Shown here in pieces: positions 1-9,600 of a stretch of 11,763 nucleotides of DNA. The notes beneath the pieces were generated by a model. The model was not told where the DNA came from. It ran no database searches and saw nothing but the letters and a program-made list of their open reading frames with translations. The translations under genes and the position numbers were made by a program. Source of the DNA: Smittium culicis (lineage: Eukaryota > Kickxellomycota > Harpellomycetes > Harpellales > Legeriomycetaceae); contig LSSN01001485.1 of assembly GCA_001970855.1 (NCBI GenBank), positions 1 to 11,763 on the forward strand, given 5' to 3'. Each line of letters starts with the position of its first letter. Position 1 is the first letter of the stretch.

Positions 1-825
1 CACTTAAAAAATTAATGGGTCATTGAGTAATTTTTATTATCAGAATATTTATTTGCAAAATTTAAATAATCTGTAAAAATATTTCAAAAGTATATTAATA
101 TTTCAAAAATTTTCATTCTATTGCTATCTGACCCTCTATTGTCTCTGTAGCCACTGTAAATTGGTAAAAATCGGCAGGGATATCACTCATATTAGTAAAT
201 ATTGACAAGTTTGCTATACGGATAATTTCCAAAATCTTCGGTTTTATCAACATTAAATTTAGATCTGTGTCTTAAGGGCAGAGCTGGATAAAAAATTTTT
301 TATACGCTTTCCCCACGTTAAAATACTCACCTGATTTGTTTAAACAGGAGTTTATTGGTTTAAAACTGAGAAAAATGTTTTTTGAGCGGTTCGGAGTTGT
401 TATCAAATGTTAAAAAATTTTTTTCTGACTTTGATCCACCGGAAAAAATTCTGTATGTTTTCATAGGCACTATTCGGAACCTTGGAACTGCAAACAGCCG
501 AAATCGTTTATTTTATCTTTTACATTTAGCATTGGATACCTAATGAGCAGTCCATACCTACCGATTCACAATGACCAAAAATTTTAGGATGTCCTGCCTT
601 AATTCATATTTATTGCAGTGAGGCCAATTCAATTGCATTATTTTTTTTTGGTTCATATGTTGAATCCAATTGGATTTATGTGACTTCATAGACATCTTGT
701 ACAAGTCGGATACCTACTTTTTTTACGCTTAAAGCCAGATAAACGAATGTTCCTGGGATTACTGATATGCAGTAACACTGAACTGATTCCCAGTTACCCA
801 ATGATGCGCATCATCGCGAGATTTC
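1..825 (-). pseudogene. C-terminal zinc-finger and endonuclease remnant of the retrotransposon ORF
   Basis: Below the stop at 823-825 the ORF continues as fragments in changing frames. A 'SDLYKMSMKSHKSNW' stretch is seen around 660-715, a position where related ORFs have a basic linker. At 529-570 the frame reads CESVGMDCSLGIQC, which fits the later half of the CCHC-type motif of these elements, with the expected His replaced by Ser. At about 130-210, in another frame, an N-M-S-D-I run is followed about 14 residues later by T-I-E. This matches the spacing of the P-D-I ... I-E core of the PD-(D/E)XK nuclease, with Pro changed to Ser. The zinc-finger reading is moderately convincing; the nuclease reading is weaker. 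The rest of the C-terminus would lie left of position 1, so the element is cut by the window edge and not necessarily truncated in the genome. Confidence 0.6.
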
Positions 826-2310
826 TCATATATTGGAGATTATGCTGGTTAGATTTGCAATTATGTTCTGAGTAGAATGGTATCGTATTTCGTTCATTCC
901 AAGGATCTCGCCCAAATTACATTCTATTTGTAGCAAAACTGAATTCATGAAACGATTTTTGAGTTTTGTGAACACGTTAGAGCGGTACTGTAAATAAAAT
1001 TTTGAATATATGGTTTTCTGGGTATTAACTTTTTTCTTTTTTTTATCAGCTAACCTCAATATCAGAATCGTTATATACCCCAAATAAGACTACTCATCCA
1101 AAGTGCAAATTTTATGTCTCTGTAGCGTTATTTCGACCGGATTGCTACAATTTACAGCCATGATCACATACTTATAGGCATCAATAGTCATTTTCCTGAT
1201 TTTTGAACACAAATTAGTTGCGTCTAGCGAGTTTTTCATGATTTTGGTGAAGCCGATCAGAATGACTAAATCTTATGCAAACAGCAGTAATGATAATCCT
1301 TTCAGAAGAATAGGATCTTTCACGTCCGACATATCTTAGAAAACATCGTTAATATAAATATCAAACAGTATTTGAGAGGCTAAGTACCCTTTAAGTACCC
1401 CGCAGAGGTATTATTAGGGTTCAAAAAGTTAATCAACAATCCTAACTGTGATATTGGGGTTATTTTTCATCTTAATCAACAAATTAAACAGTTTAAATTC
1501 AATCCCAAATTTAAGGAGCTTATATCGAGTTTCATATGATACATGTATTCGTACTCATTGAAATAATCTATATAGAAAATCTAGACTTCCAGATTTTTTA
1601 TTTTTTGGCACTTTTAAATTTTAATAGAGTGTTACCTTTGGCTACATGCTCTTAAAAAATGATACATAAAGCCTTTTATATAACAAGTAAGTTTTTTATT
1701 TGTGGTCAATAGATGCGAATTAGGCATCCAAGATATCGTAAAGCAATAAAATTGGTATTTTGATTAATATTATATCCCTAAAGTTATCATAATCTAATGT
1801 AACACCTATATTCGTAACGGGAACTACTGTCATAATTCAATCATGTCATTTTTACTCATCATTTGTCAAACGTCGAAAATTTATATTTCAAATCTATTGA
1901 TTGTTAATAGTTTTTTAGAAATCATATAATTTATATTTTTTATCCAGAAATCCATTTAATTGGATAAATTATCTCAGAATTTTCATAGTTTTACTTAAAG
2001 TGTAAATATATAAGATTTTTTTAATAAAGTTGTTTAAAAATAAAATATCGCTATTTTAATCAAAAATGTACATTGAAACTATAAAAACTCACGTTTTACT
2101 AGCCGTAAAAATAACCATGAACGTCTTCATCTATTTTGGTATTTATCGTGAGCCATAGATCATGTTAATAATTTTTTTATTAGAAATGACAAGTTTTAAT
2201 TGTATCTTTTTTCAATAACCGCTAAATTCAATAGTTCTATCGGAAATCCGTTGAATCCTGAAACTTTTTTGATTTGTACTCCGTTGAGTACATGAGACAT
2301 TTCATACTAA
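826..2310 (-). pseudogene. Reverse transcriptase domain and thumb, nonsense-riddled
   Basis: From about 2140 to 826 one minus-strand frame (top coordinate of each codon divisible by 3) holds the landmarks in order. An MKTFMVIF segment near 2110-2135 matches the W-K...V region. A motif-A-like D-I-L-D-A-stop-F-A-S-I-D-H lies at 1702-1737, NNPNITVRI at 1438-1464 and GVLKGYLAS at 1375-1401, followed by LFDIYINDVF down to 1339. The catalytic box reads F-A-stop-D-L-V at 1264-1281. SYLGY lies near 1075-1089, and the thumb motif SVLLQIECNLGEILGMNE falls within 889-948. An upstream KKVSGFNGFP motif (2241-2270, continuing I-E-L to 2232) is in a different frame, so one frameshift lies between about 2140 and 2232. 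About twenty stops interrupt some 440 codons, and the first Asp of the [FY]xDD box is a TAA (1273-1275). The stretch 826-1083 is the longest uninterrupted piece. It has only a non-ATG start and is a fragment of this ORF, not a separate gene. The product is certainly inactive. Confidence 0.9.
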
Positions 2311-3960
2311 TGATATAATCATCACACTCTATGAAGCAATCACAGTCGAAAGAGAACATATATTGCTACATTTCAGGACTGTGGATATTTAGAATGTGAC
2401 TTTTTTTAATTCGGGAAAATTTAAAATTCCATATTTTTAGTTTTCCTAATCATTTCATCAATATATTATAATTAGATTAATGATATATGTTAATTGAGGG
2501 ATTGTGATAAGTGCTCCTTAGAATGTTATGATAAACGCCCAGTATTATTTGGGACTATTATTGATTAAATTAAATGCAATATTTTTGAGGTTTTTTTTTG
2601 TGTTTAATTCTTTTCGAAAAGCTCTTATAGAAAATTTTTTGGATTTTTTGCATTTATATATTCTATTTTTGTTCATTTATTTTTAGTTAATTTTTTATAT
2701 TATTATCTCCAACTTTTTTTTCGAGCGTACTCTTGTATAGAAATCTTTCACCGACTTTTTTAGGATCAGAGATTGCATCTATGCCAGCAGATTGAGCCCA
2801 AAATGAGTCTAAAATCACTTCTCAAAGTTAATATAAAGCTAAATTTCAACTGCTAGTGTGGAAAACCGAATATTTCTAAAAATTATATTTTCTGTCAATA
2901 AGATTTTTTTTTCCATCAATTCTCAAAAAAAATTTCTAAGACATCAAGAGTCGAAATTATATTGTATTCTTATAGGCCTAGAAATCAGACAACAGCGCAC
3001 CAGTTGGGGTATAATGATAGCATCAAACTAGTTTTATTGTAATATTATCTATTTTAGTTTCTCGATTTTACCTTATGTTGCTCTGCTAGTAATTTGGAAG
3101 TATGTACTTATTGATCAGGTATGTCGATCCATAGCACTCCCAACATTAATCACTTATCAGATAAATTATTATTGTATTTAAAATTGTCATTAGGCTCATA
3201 AATTCCGCAACTTTTTTGAATCTCAGAGCTCAGAATGTGGAAATTGGTGACTAATAACTGGAATTTAGTTTTACATATAGTATTCTCATTTATTATTCCG
3301 GATAAAAATCTTGGATTTGACTCGTGCACGCTTAAAAATGATTCTATTTTAATATTTACTGCTAATAAGAAACTGTTTCTACCTTTAGTAAGTAAGTTTT
3401 TTACCTATATAAAATTATATCCAGGCAGGACGCATCGGTAGAATATCTTGTTCATGAATATTTCTTGGAGTGTTATAATTTCTGGATTGTTTATTTTTAT
3501 AATTTGATCTATCACTTCTTTAATTATACTATAACTCTGATATTTTAGGTCATGGTTTGTATATTATCTCGACTATGAAGATGTTTTTCTGCTAAATTTT
3601 TTCTCCCGAAAGCACTATAATTGGCGTTATTTGAATATTTCTTATAGTTTTAAAATCATAATTGTTTGCTGTTAACGAGGTATTTTGACATTTTTTTGTA
3701 ACTTTTATTTGCGCGTGATGTATATTTTTCGACGCACTTAATTTCTAGAGCCGAAAAATATAAACTATAGCCATTTTTAGACAATATTTTATGCCTTAGT
3801 TCACTCAAACAAGTTTTATTTTTATGTCAGTTTATTAATGACTCTTGACAGTATTTTTAATGATTAAAAAGTTTTTTATTTTCGTTTTTTATCTCCAGAT
3901 CGTTACATGCAATCCATTTTTGCTCATAATATATATTTTTTCGTAATTTTTATCGCCTTT
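2311..3960 (-). pseudogene. Probable N-terminal part of the retrotransposon ORF, heavily decayed
   Basis: Upstream of the RT motifs the minus strand keeps protein-like open stretches. The frame used by the KKVSGFNGFP motif is also the frame of an 84-codon stop-free run at 3153-3404. Beyond one TAG (3405-3407) it continues to about 3550, giving roughly 137 codons with one stop. Between 3152 and 2310 the same frame carries many stops. A frame change near 3551 leads to a third frame that reads coding-like to about 3945, with segments such as CVEKYTSRANKSYKKMSKYL near 3680-3740. I cannot assign a domain. N-termini of this element class usually carry DNA-binding fingers, but no clear C2H2 or CCHC pattern is seen. 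Continuity of strand, frame and composition with the RT is the argument for joining it to that element; it could instead be a separate dead gene into which the element inserted. Confidence 0.5.
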
Positions 3961-4053
3961 TTTGAAATTTTTGACCAAAAAAATTAATTTTAATATTGTT
4001 TCTTTTGTATAATTGATTCAATTTTAACTGTTACATTTGGAATAATCTCTATA

Positions 4054-4338
4054 TTACATCGGTTCTTGGAATATTGGTATTCTATTAAACTCATAAAAAT
4101 GATTAATTTCGTAACTATTCTTATATCTGTAGCTTTTATATAGTTGTTGGTGGTAGAAAATTTTAATCAGATAAATATTAATAAAAAATTTTATTTTAAT
4201 GAATTTAGACCTTAAAGATAATTCTAGATAAATCATATTATTATTTGGATTTTTTTGGAATAATAAACATAGAATCTTAAATATATAATATGAAAGAATA
4301 ATTTTCTCTATAATCACACTCAAATCAATTTGATACAC
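4054..4338 (-). pseudogene. 94-codon open stretch, possible far N-terminal remnant
   Basis: A minus-strand frame is free of stops here, but it opens with GTG directly after an in-frame TAG. The first ATG comes about 34 codons in, so it is not a convincing intact eukaryotic gene. The composition is dominated by Ile, Tyr, Asn, Lys and Phe, as expected of any frame at this base composition. Below 4054 the same frame continues to about 3895 with three stops near 4018-4053, then a run of more than 40 open codons. This suggests that the dead ORF to its left may begin here. No motif, signal peptide or known domain is recognised. A chance ORF is a real alternative. Confidence 0.25.
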
Positions 4339-5295
4339 GTTCTAATGCCTTTCTAATATTTTCGAAGAGTACAGAATTTTATAATCGACGATCCTTCTAA
4401 TTCACATAAAATATTTGATTTATTCATCCTTTTTTCTATTATTTTAATAAAATATATAACCTAATTTGATTTATTCTAGTTCCTCAGAATTTCAATATAT
4501 TATATTTAGATAATTATTACTAGAAAATTTTTATTTTAGTTGTCAAGTATTGCAAAATATATTAATTGTAATACAAATGAAATTGTAATTAAATTGATTT
4601 ATTAGATAGAGAGATATTCCAAATCAATTTCGTAAGCTAATCTATTTATTCTTAAAATATATCATACTAATTAATTTTTTAGGCTGTTTTCTATTTGATA
4701 AAATAGTTAAACTATAAGATTATCTCATGAAATGCTTTATCATTCACATTGGGAGATATTTAATCCGAGTCCTTGAAAACTTGGACTTTGAATAATTTGA
4801 TTTTTTGATATAAACGAATCGTGGCTTCTAATTGAAGAATAAGTAAATCTGCTGATTAATTTTAATAAAAACATTCGAGTGTGTAGAGTAATTATATTTT
4901 CATAATTACAACATAACTACTCCATTCCAGAGTATGAATAGTCAGAGCATGAAAATTCCACTGCTTTGGATATCAAACGAAATGATTATTATATATCGAC
5001 TCCAAGAATATTAATAACCAATTAATTTTCTAATTTAGATCTCTCATGTTGAATAGTATTTTTATAATCTGAATAAATTCTCGTATAGTCTAATTTAGGT
5101 AAAATTTATGTTTAATTGCTGGTATGAACCTTTGAAAAATAGTTAAATTTATTAAAAAAAATATATATACTTATTAACCTCCATAAATAATAATTCAAAT
5201 ACTTATCTTTTTAGTTCTGGTTGTATTTGAAAAATATCCTTAAAAATGGTTGGATACTGTTTATATATAATTTTGGGATTATATTAAATGAAATG

Positions 5296-5315
5296 ATAAA
5301 ATAAAATAAAATAAA
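5296..5315. repeat. (ATAAA)4 microsatellite
   Basis: Four perfect consecutive copies of the 5-bp unit ATAAA lie here, a simple repeat of a kind common in AT-rich DNA. Confidence 0.9.
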
Positions 5316-5357
5316 TTATTTAAACATCTTATCTTTTTTATATGAGAAATAGGAATG

Positions 5358-5375
5358 ATTAATCACATTAATCAC
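5358..5375. repeat. 9-bp direct repeat, two copies
   Basis: ATTAATCAC occurs twice head to tail with no spacer. This is a short tandem duplication with no known function. Confidence 0.85.
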
Positions 5376-6501
5376 ATTTTACATTCATGCACCATTAATC
5401 AGAATTTGGTATCACTAATAGTTAAAATTTTATCTATTATTTTCATATTTCTGCCTGATTTCAAAAAATTTCGATTAAAGTTAAATATTTTTGCTTGTTC
5501 ATATAGGTTTTTGAATAGTATGGACATTTAATGGTAAATAAATAATTTAAAATGATAAGAAAATGAATTTACCGACTATTATATAATCTTATATTTTTAT
5601 TTTTATCATTTAAGTATTAATAATTTTATTAATATTACTTCGAGAAAAAAAATTACTTGTAAATTAATAATATTATTGTATATAAATTATCTAGATATAA
5701 TTAAATTAATTTATTATTTAAAGTTATTAAACTGATTAAGATATACAAACCACTTTATTTATATAAATATTATATTTAGGCTCGTGAATATACATAATAT
5801 CAATTTTATAAAGTATAAATTTTAAAAAGTTTTCAAATAATTTTTCCTTAATGTTATATATTTAATTTGATAAGTTATTTTCGATTGAATTGACCGTTTG
5901 ATATAATTATTTTATTCGGTAATTAGAAAGCTTATTTCTTATAATTAATAGCCAAAATATAATCAGATAAATATTATTAAATTTATCACATCCAAAAATA
6001 GAAAAAAAACATTTTAGGTTGATATTTAGGAGGCTAAAACCACTTATTTTAATATAAAATATTGATTTTTTAGAATTAATAAATATTATATAAACGTGTA
6101 ATATGCATTACTTATTGATAAAATTGTTTAATGAATACTTTATCTGTACTAGAATAAATATAAATTGTAATAAAATTGATACAATTACAAATAAATAAAT
6201 GATTAATAAAAAAACCAGTAATTTTGATTTATTTAAAAAATTTTTTTTTGGAGAGTTAATTCATGTTAAATAGTGTTGACATAAAAATTACTCAATTTGG
6301 ACACAGATGATCTAGAAAATGCGCTTTTAAATACTGATAACTTTGTTTTCTTTATTAAAAAATTCGCGAAAATTATTTCATAGCCAAATTAAATTATCTT
6401 TGATAATATTAATACAGATATTATTAAGGGAATCCTCGATTGATAAGAGACTGAGGATATTTTAATAGCTAGCTTGAACAGAACAAAACCAAAAGTGTTT
6501 G

Positions 6502-6551
6502 CTACATTAGATTAATTATATGTCAAAAAATTTTGATACGATCTAATGTAG
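6502..6551. repeat. Perfect 11-bp inverted repeat with nested palindrome
   Basis: CTACATTAGAT (6502-6512) is matched exactly by ATCTAATGTAG (6541-6551), 28 bp apart. Inside the spacer, TCAAAA-AA-TTTTGA forms a second hairpin with a 6-bp stem. Arms containing G and C make this less trivial than an AT-only palindrome. It could form a cruciform or stem-loop. No flanking target duplication is obvious, so a MITE is not supported. Confidence 0.8.
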
Positions 6552-7838
6552 TAAATTATATAGATTTTTGTACAGTATTGGGCTAATTATTGGACTAATA
6601 AATAATATCTGAAAATTAGTATCTTTATTTTGATTTTAATAATCTAAAAGGAAATTGTATTCAATTATTATTTGTTAGCTTAAAAAATTATCCTTTTATT
6701 CATTGAGAAATCGAAGCTTATATAATTTTATTTTAATTATATAACTAAGTGTGCTATAAAATAATCGTTTGGTTTATATAATTCCATATATTCTATTCAT
6801 TAATAACATATGAACTAAATTTAAAAGTTAATTTTATAAACTCTTGTAGTGTAATTTTTTGATAGTTAATAATTAGCCTAAAAACTGTTACTTTTATCAG
6901 ATTATTTCCTAATTTATAATTTATAAATTTTTTATATAATTTTACTTATTAATACTGCAATAATTATATAATGTAAAGAAAAAAATGAATTATATATTTT
7001 AAACTATTAGATATACTATTATAATCTAATTTATTTTTAATCAAAGCTACACGAGCTAAGAAAATATTAAATTTATTTGTGTACTATTTTCATAAATTTT
7101 ATAGATCATAACCCTCATCATTGAATTATCGAGTATTAGTGAAGAAAATTATTTAAGATATTAATTTTTTTATATAACCAGGGAAGCTAAAATACTAAAA
7201 AAATTTAGAAATATAATTCGGAAAACAAAAAAAAAAGTATATCAAAATTATTGAAGGCATATTTTAAATAATTTTTAAAGATTTAATTTATTGATAGTGT
7301 AAAATAATAAAATTTTATAATATAAAAGTGATTTGTATTAATTGAAGCCTTTATGATATTTTTTTTATATCTTGATAATATCTTCATTTTATAGTTTGTA
7401 ATTTTTTGTAGAATAGAAATTTTTTTTTAATTTTACGTAAAAAGTTATAATATTTTTTTGTTTAAATTTTTGATTTAATCTAAGAGAGTCTATTAATATT
7501 CTATATTAAAGCATGATATTACGTTGTAAAATATATTATTTTAAACAGGTTCTTTTAATTTAAAATTTACAAGTTTTATGTAAACTCTTATTTAAAAAAA
7601 TATATCGAAATAGTAATTATAAATTTTAACATTAAATACATGAATTCAATTTATTTCATCCAATAATATTCAATTGGAATTTTATTGACTTTTTTTGGGC
7701 TCTAGAATAGTCTCAAAAATAAACTAAAAATGTTTAAAGAATTTAGTTGATTATCTTGCAATTTTTTTTCACCTGATGATATTTCTTTTTTTTTATATAA
7801 GATCCGATATTTCTTTAATATAAAAAAAACTTAACCGT

Positions 7839-7854
7839 GAAATTTAGAAATTTC
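7839..7854. repeat. 7-bp hairpin GAAATTT/AAATTTC
   Basis: A perfect 7-bp inverted repeat with a 2-bp loop (AG). It is close to the background expected for such AT-rich sequence. Confidence 0.6.
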
Positions 7855-8796
7855 TTTTATTATATAAAAGCTCAAATATTGCAACAGAGTTATTTTTCAT
7901 ATTTTTTTAATCGTAAACATTAGTATGAAAATATGCGAGTAACATATAATAATACAAATATAATAATTTGAAGTCAGATATTCAAAAAAATTTTAAATGC
8001 AAAAAATACAAAAAAATTATAAATAGTAGCTTTCTTGATTTTTCACTCAGTTGGAGTAAAATAAGAAATCAGCCAAGACATGATAAATTCGGATTTCCTT
8101 ACAAAAATTAAAATTTAAATAATAAGTCATTCTGGATTTTAATTTTCTTATTATCAAAAAATTAATATAATACCTAGCTAAATAGTCCGAATTTTTTTAA
8201 AAATAAATTTTGATATTAAATGAAAAATGATTTTATGAAATAAGATCAAGTTTTTTCTCATGAATTTTTTATAGTTAAAGTGCAATTGTAATTAACTTAA
8301 ATAAGTAATTAATATTAGCAAACAAAATTATTTACAAAATTTCCTACTCGAATACTACTTATAAAATAATTTTTTTATTTTAACGATATCATAATTTTTA
8401 TCAAATAGTTTAAAATTGATTAGGTTTATCTAATTTTTAGAAACTAGCTATTGTCTAATATTATTTTATTACTTTCATGATACTCTGAAATAAATTCCTA
8501 ATAGAATTCATTAAAATCAATTCATTTTACTACTTATATCTGTTATATTTAATTTATATCATTTTTAGTTTTTTCAAAAAATAAAATTACTCTCTCGAAT
8601 TTTCCTTTAATTGCATGCTTTTAGCAAAAATTTATGTTGATTCTGGGAATTTTTTAAACTTTAATTTAAGTTAGAATATTTTTAATCTGCCGAATTTAAA
8701 TAAAAAAACTTTCATTTCATACACATCTTATTGTTAAATTTTTTTCTTTAAAAAAAAATTAATAGGATCCTATCATAAATTTCAAATGAAAAATAT

Positions 8797-8818
8797 AATA
8801 TAATCCTTGGATTATATT
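8797..8818. repeat. 10-bp inverted repeat with 2-bp loop
   Basis: AATATAATCC (8797-8806) pairs with GGATTATATT (8809-8818) around a central TT. A compact, almost perfect palindrome that could be a binding site or an extruded hairpin; there is no associated gene. Confidence 0.8.
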
Positions 8819-9017
8819 GAAAAAAGGTTGCAATTAAATAAAAATTTTAATTTTTGCTTAGATATTTTCATAAATTAAAAGTAATATTTTTTGTTGAACG
8901 ATATGATCAAAATTATTAAAAATTTATTTTAATTTACGAAGATAGCGAATAATTATTTTTGGTTTAATAAATTAATCTTATCTAACGAAAAAACCATTTT
9001 TATACAATTTAATTAAA

Positions 9018-9368
9018 TTAATTTAAATCTTGTGCAAAATTCTGTGCTAAGGCATCGCCTATTAACTGAAAGGTAATACTATTAGATTCGGGATATTATT
9101 TTAATACTAAACGCAATTTAAAGTGATTCGTATTACTTTATGATTAATTTAATGTTGAACATTTATTTTATGTTACAATTATTTATTCTTTTTTATACAA
9201 TTTAAATAATTTAAACTATAAAATGTATCATTTATAAATAGTCCACTCATAAATTCTTCTTCCATAAAGAACATAACACCTACCGCTTAACCTTAACACA
9301 GTCGGAATCGGATATTTAGTACCTATATAGTATTTTAAACACATACTAAGCCTCGAAAAACAGAGTAT
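9018..9368 (-). pseudogene. Unrecognised decayed coding remnant
   Basis: A single minus-strand frame opens after a TAA at 9369-9371 and stays open for 46 codons (9231-9368), including the segment PTVLRLSGRCYVLYGRRIYE. It then picks up several stops. Still in the same frame, at about 9021-9098, it shows a second protein-like run (SNSITFQLIGDALAQNFAQD) that ends at a TAA (9018-9020). These two runs coincide with local rises in GC within very AT-rich DNA, as expected of former coding sequence. I do not recognise the product. It lies downstream, on the same strand, of the decayed frame at 9601-10266 but in a different frame, so the two may be parts of one dead gene or element separated by a low-GC gap. 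Confidence 0.4.
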
Positions 9369-9600
9369 TTATAAAAAAATTATCTTATTTGATAAAAGAG
9401 TTCAATTTTTATATTAGCTATATCGAGTAACTAATTTAAAGTTATAAATTATTTAGCTTTGATATAATAAAATTTGTTAGAACTATAAAAATAGGGAAAA
9501 TCAGCCTTTTTCAAAGAATAAATCAAAATATTTACATATCTATAATACGTATATTATTTAAAGAAAATATTCGAAATGAATATTTAAAAATTTTTTATCA

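Larger units (their letters stand above)
1..3960 (-). mobile_element. Decayed non-LTR retrotransposon (R2/R4/Dong-like), 3' part leaving the window
   Basis: This is the umbrella entry for a dead LINE-class element on the minus strand. In minus-strand order it shows N-terminal coding remnants of unknown fold, reverse transcriptase motifs, a thumb region, a zinc-finger-like motif and a restriction-like endonuclease remnant. That order is typical of non-LTR elements with a PD-(D/E)XK nuclease at the C-terminus (R2, R4, Dong, NeSL groups). Such elements copy themselves by target-primed reverse transcription and often insert at specific sites. No 3' UTR, poly-A tail or target-site duplication can be seen, because the 3' end lies beyond position 1. 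The upper boundary is uncertain: coding-like frame continues to about 3960 and possibly to 4338. GC is clearly higher here than at 4340-9000, which supports an inserted or formerly coding origin. The family call rests on recognised motifs, not on a database search. Confidence 0.8.
4339..9017. other. Very AT-rich, gene-free stretch
   Basis: No gene, RNA gene or recognisable element is supported across this 4.7-kb span. Hand counts give 8 G+C of 60 at 5641-5700 and 9 of 60 at 8881-8940. All six frames are dense with stops. Short tandem repeats and perfect inverted repeats are listed separately. Weak open stretches occur (for example 6284-6379 on the plus strand) but none has a recognisable product. 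The span could be intergenic DNA or sequence so decayed that its origin is lost. Confidence 0.7.

Noticed and set aside
826..1083. Independent 85-residue minus-strand gene
   Set aside because: It has no ATG and is in frame with the RT motifs on both sides; it is the least damaged part of the dead RT ORF.
3235..3441. 68-codon plus-strand ORF starting with ATG
   Set aside because: It lies opposite the longer minus-strand open stretch (3153-3404, continuing to about 3550) and looks like its shadow; no motif is recognised.
4920..5030. About 40-codon plus-strand open run around an ATG at 4934
   Set aside because: Too short at this composition, no motif, no continuation of the frame.
4339..9017. 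Many short AT-only palindromes and A/T homopolymers
   Set aside because: Expected by chance at this base composition; only those with G/C in long perfect arms were kept.
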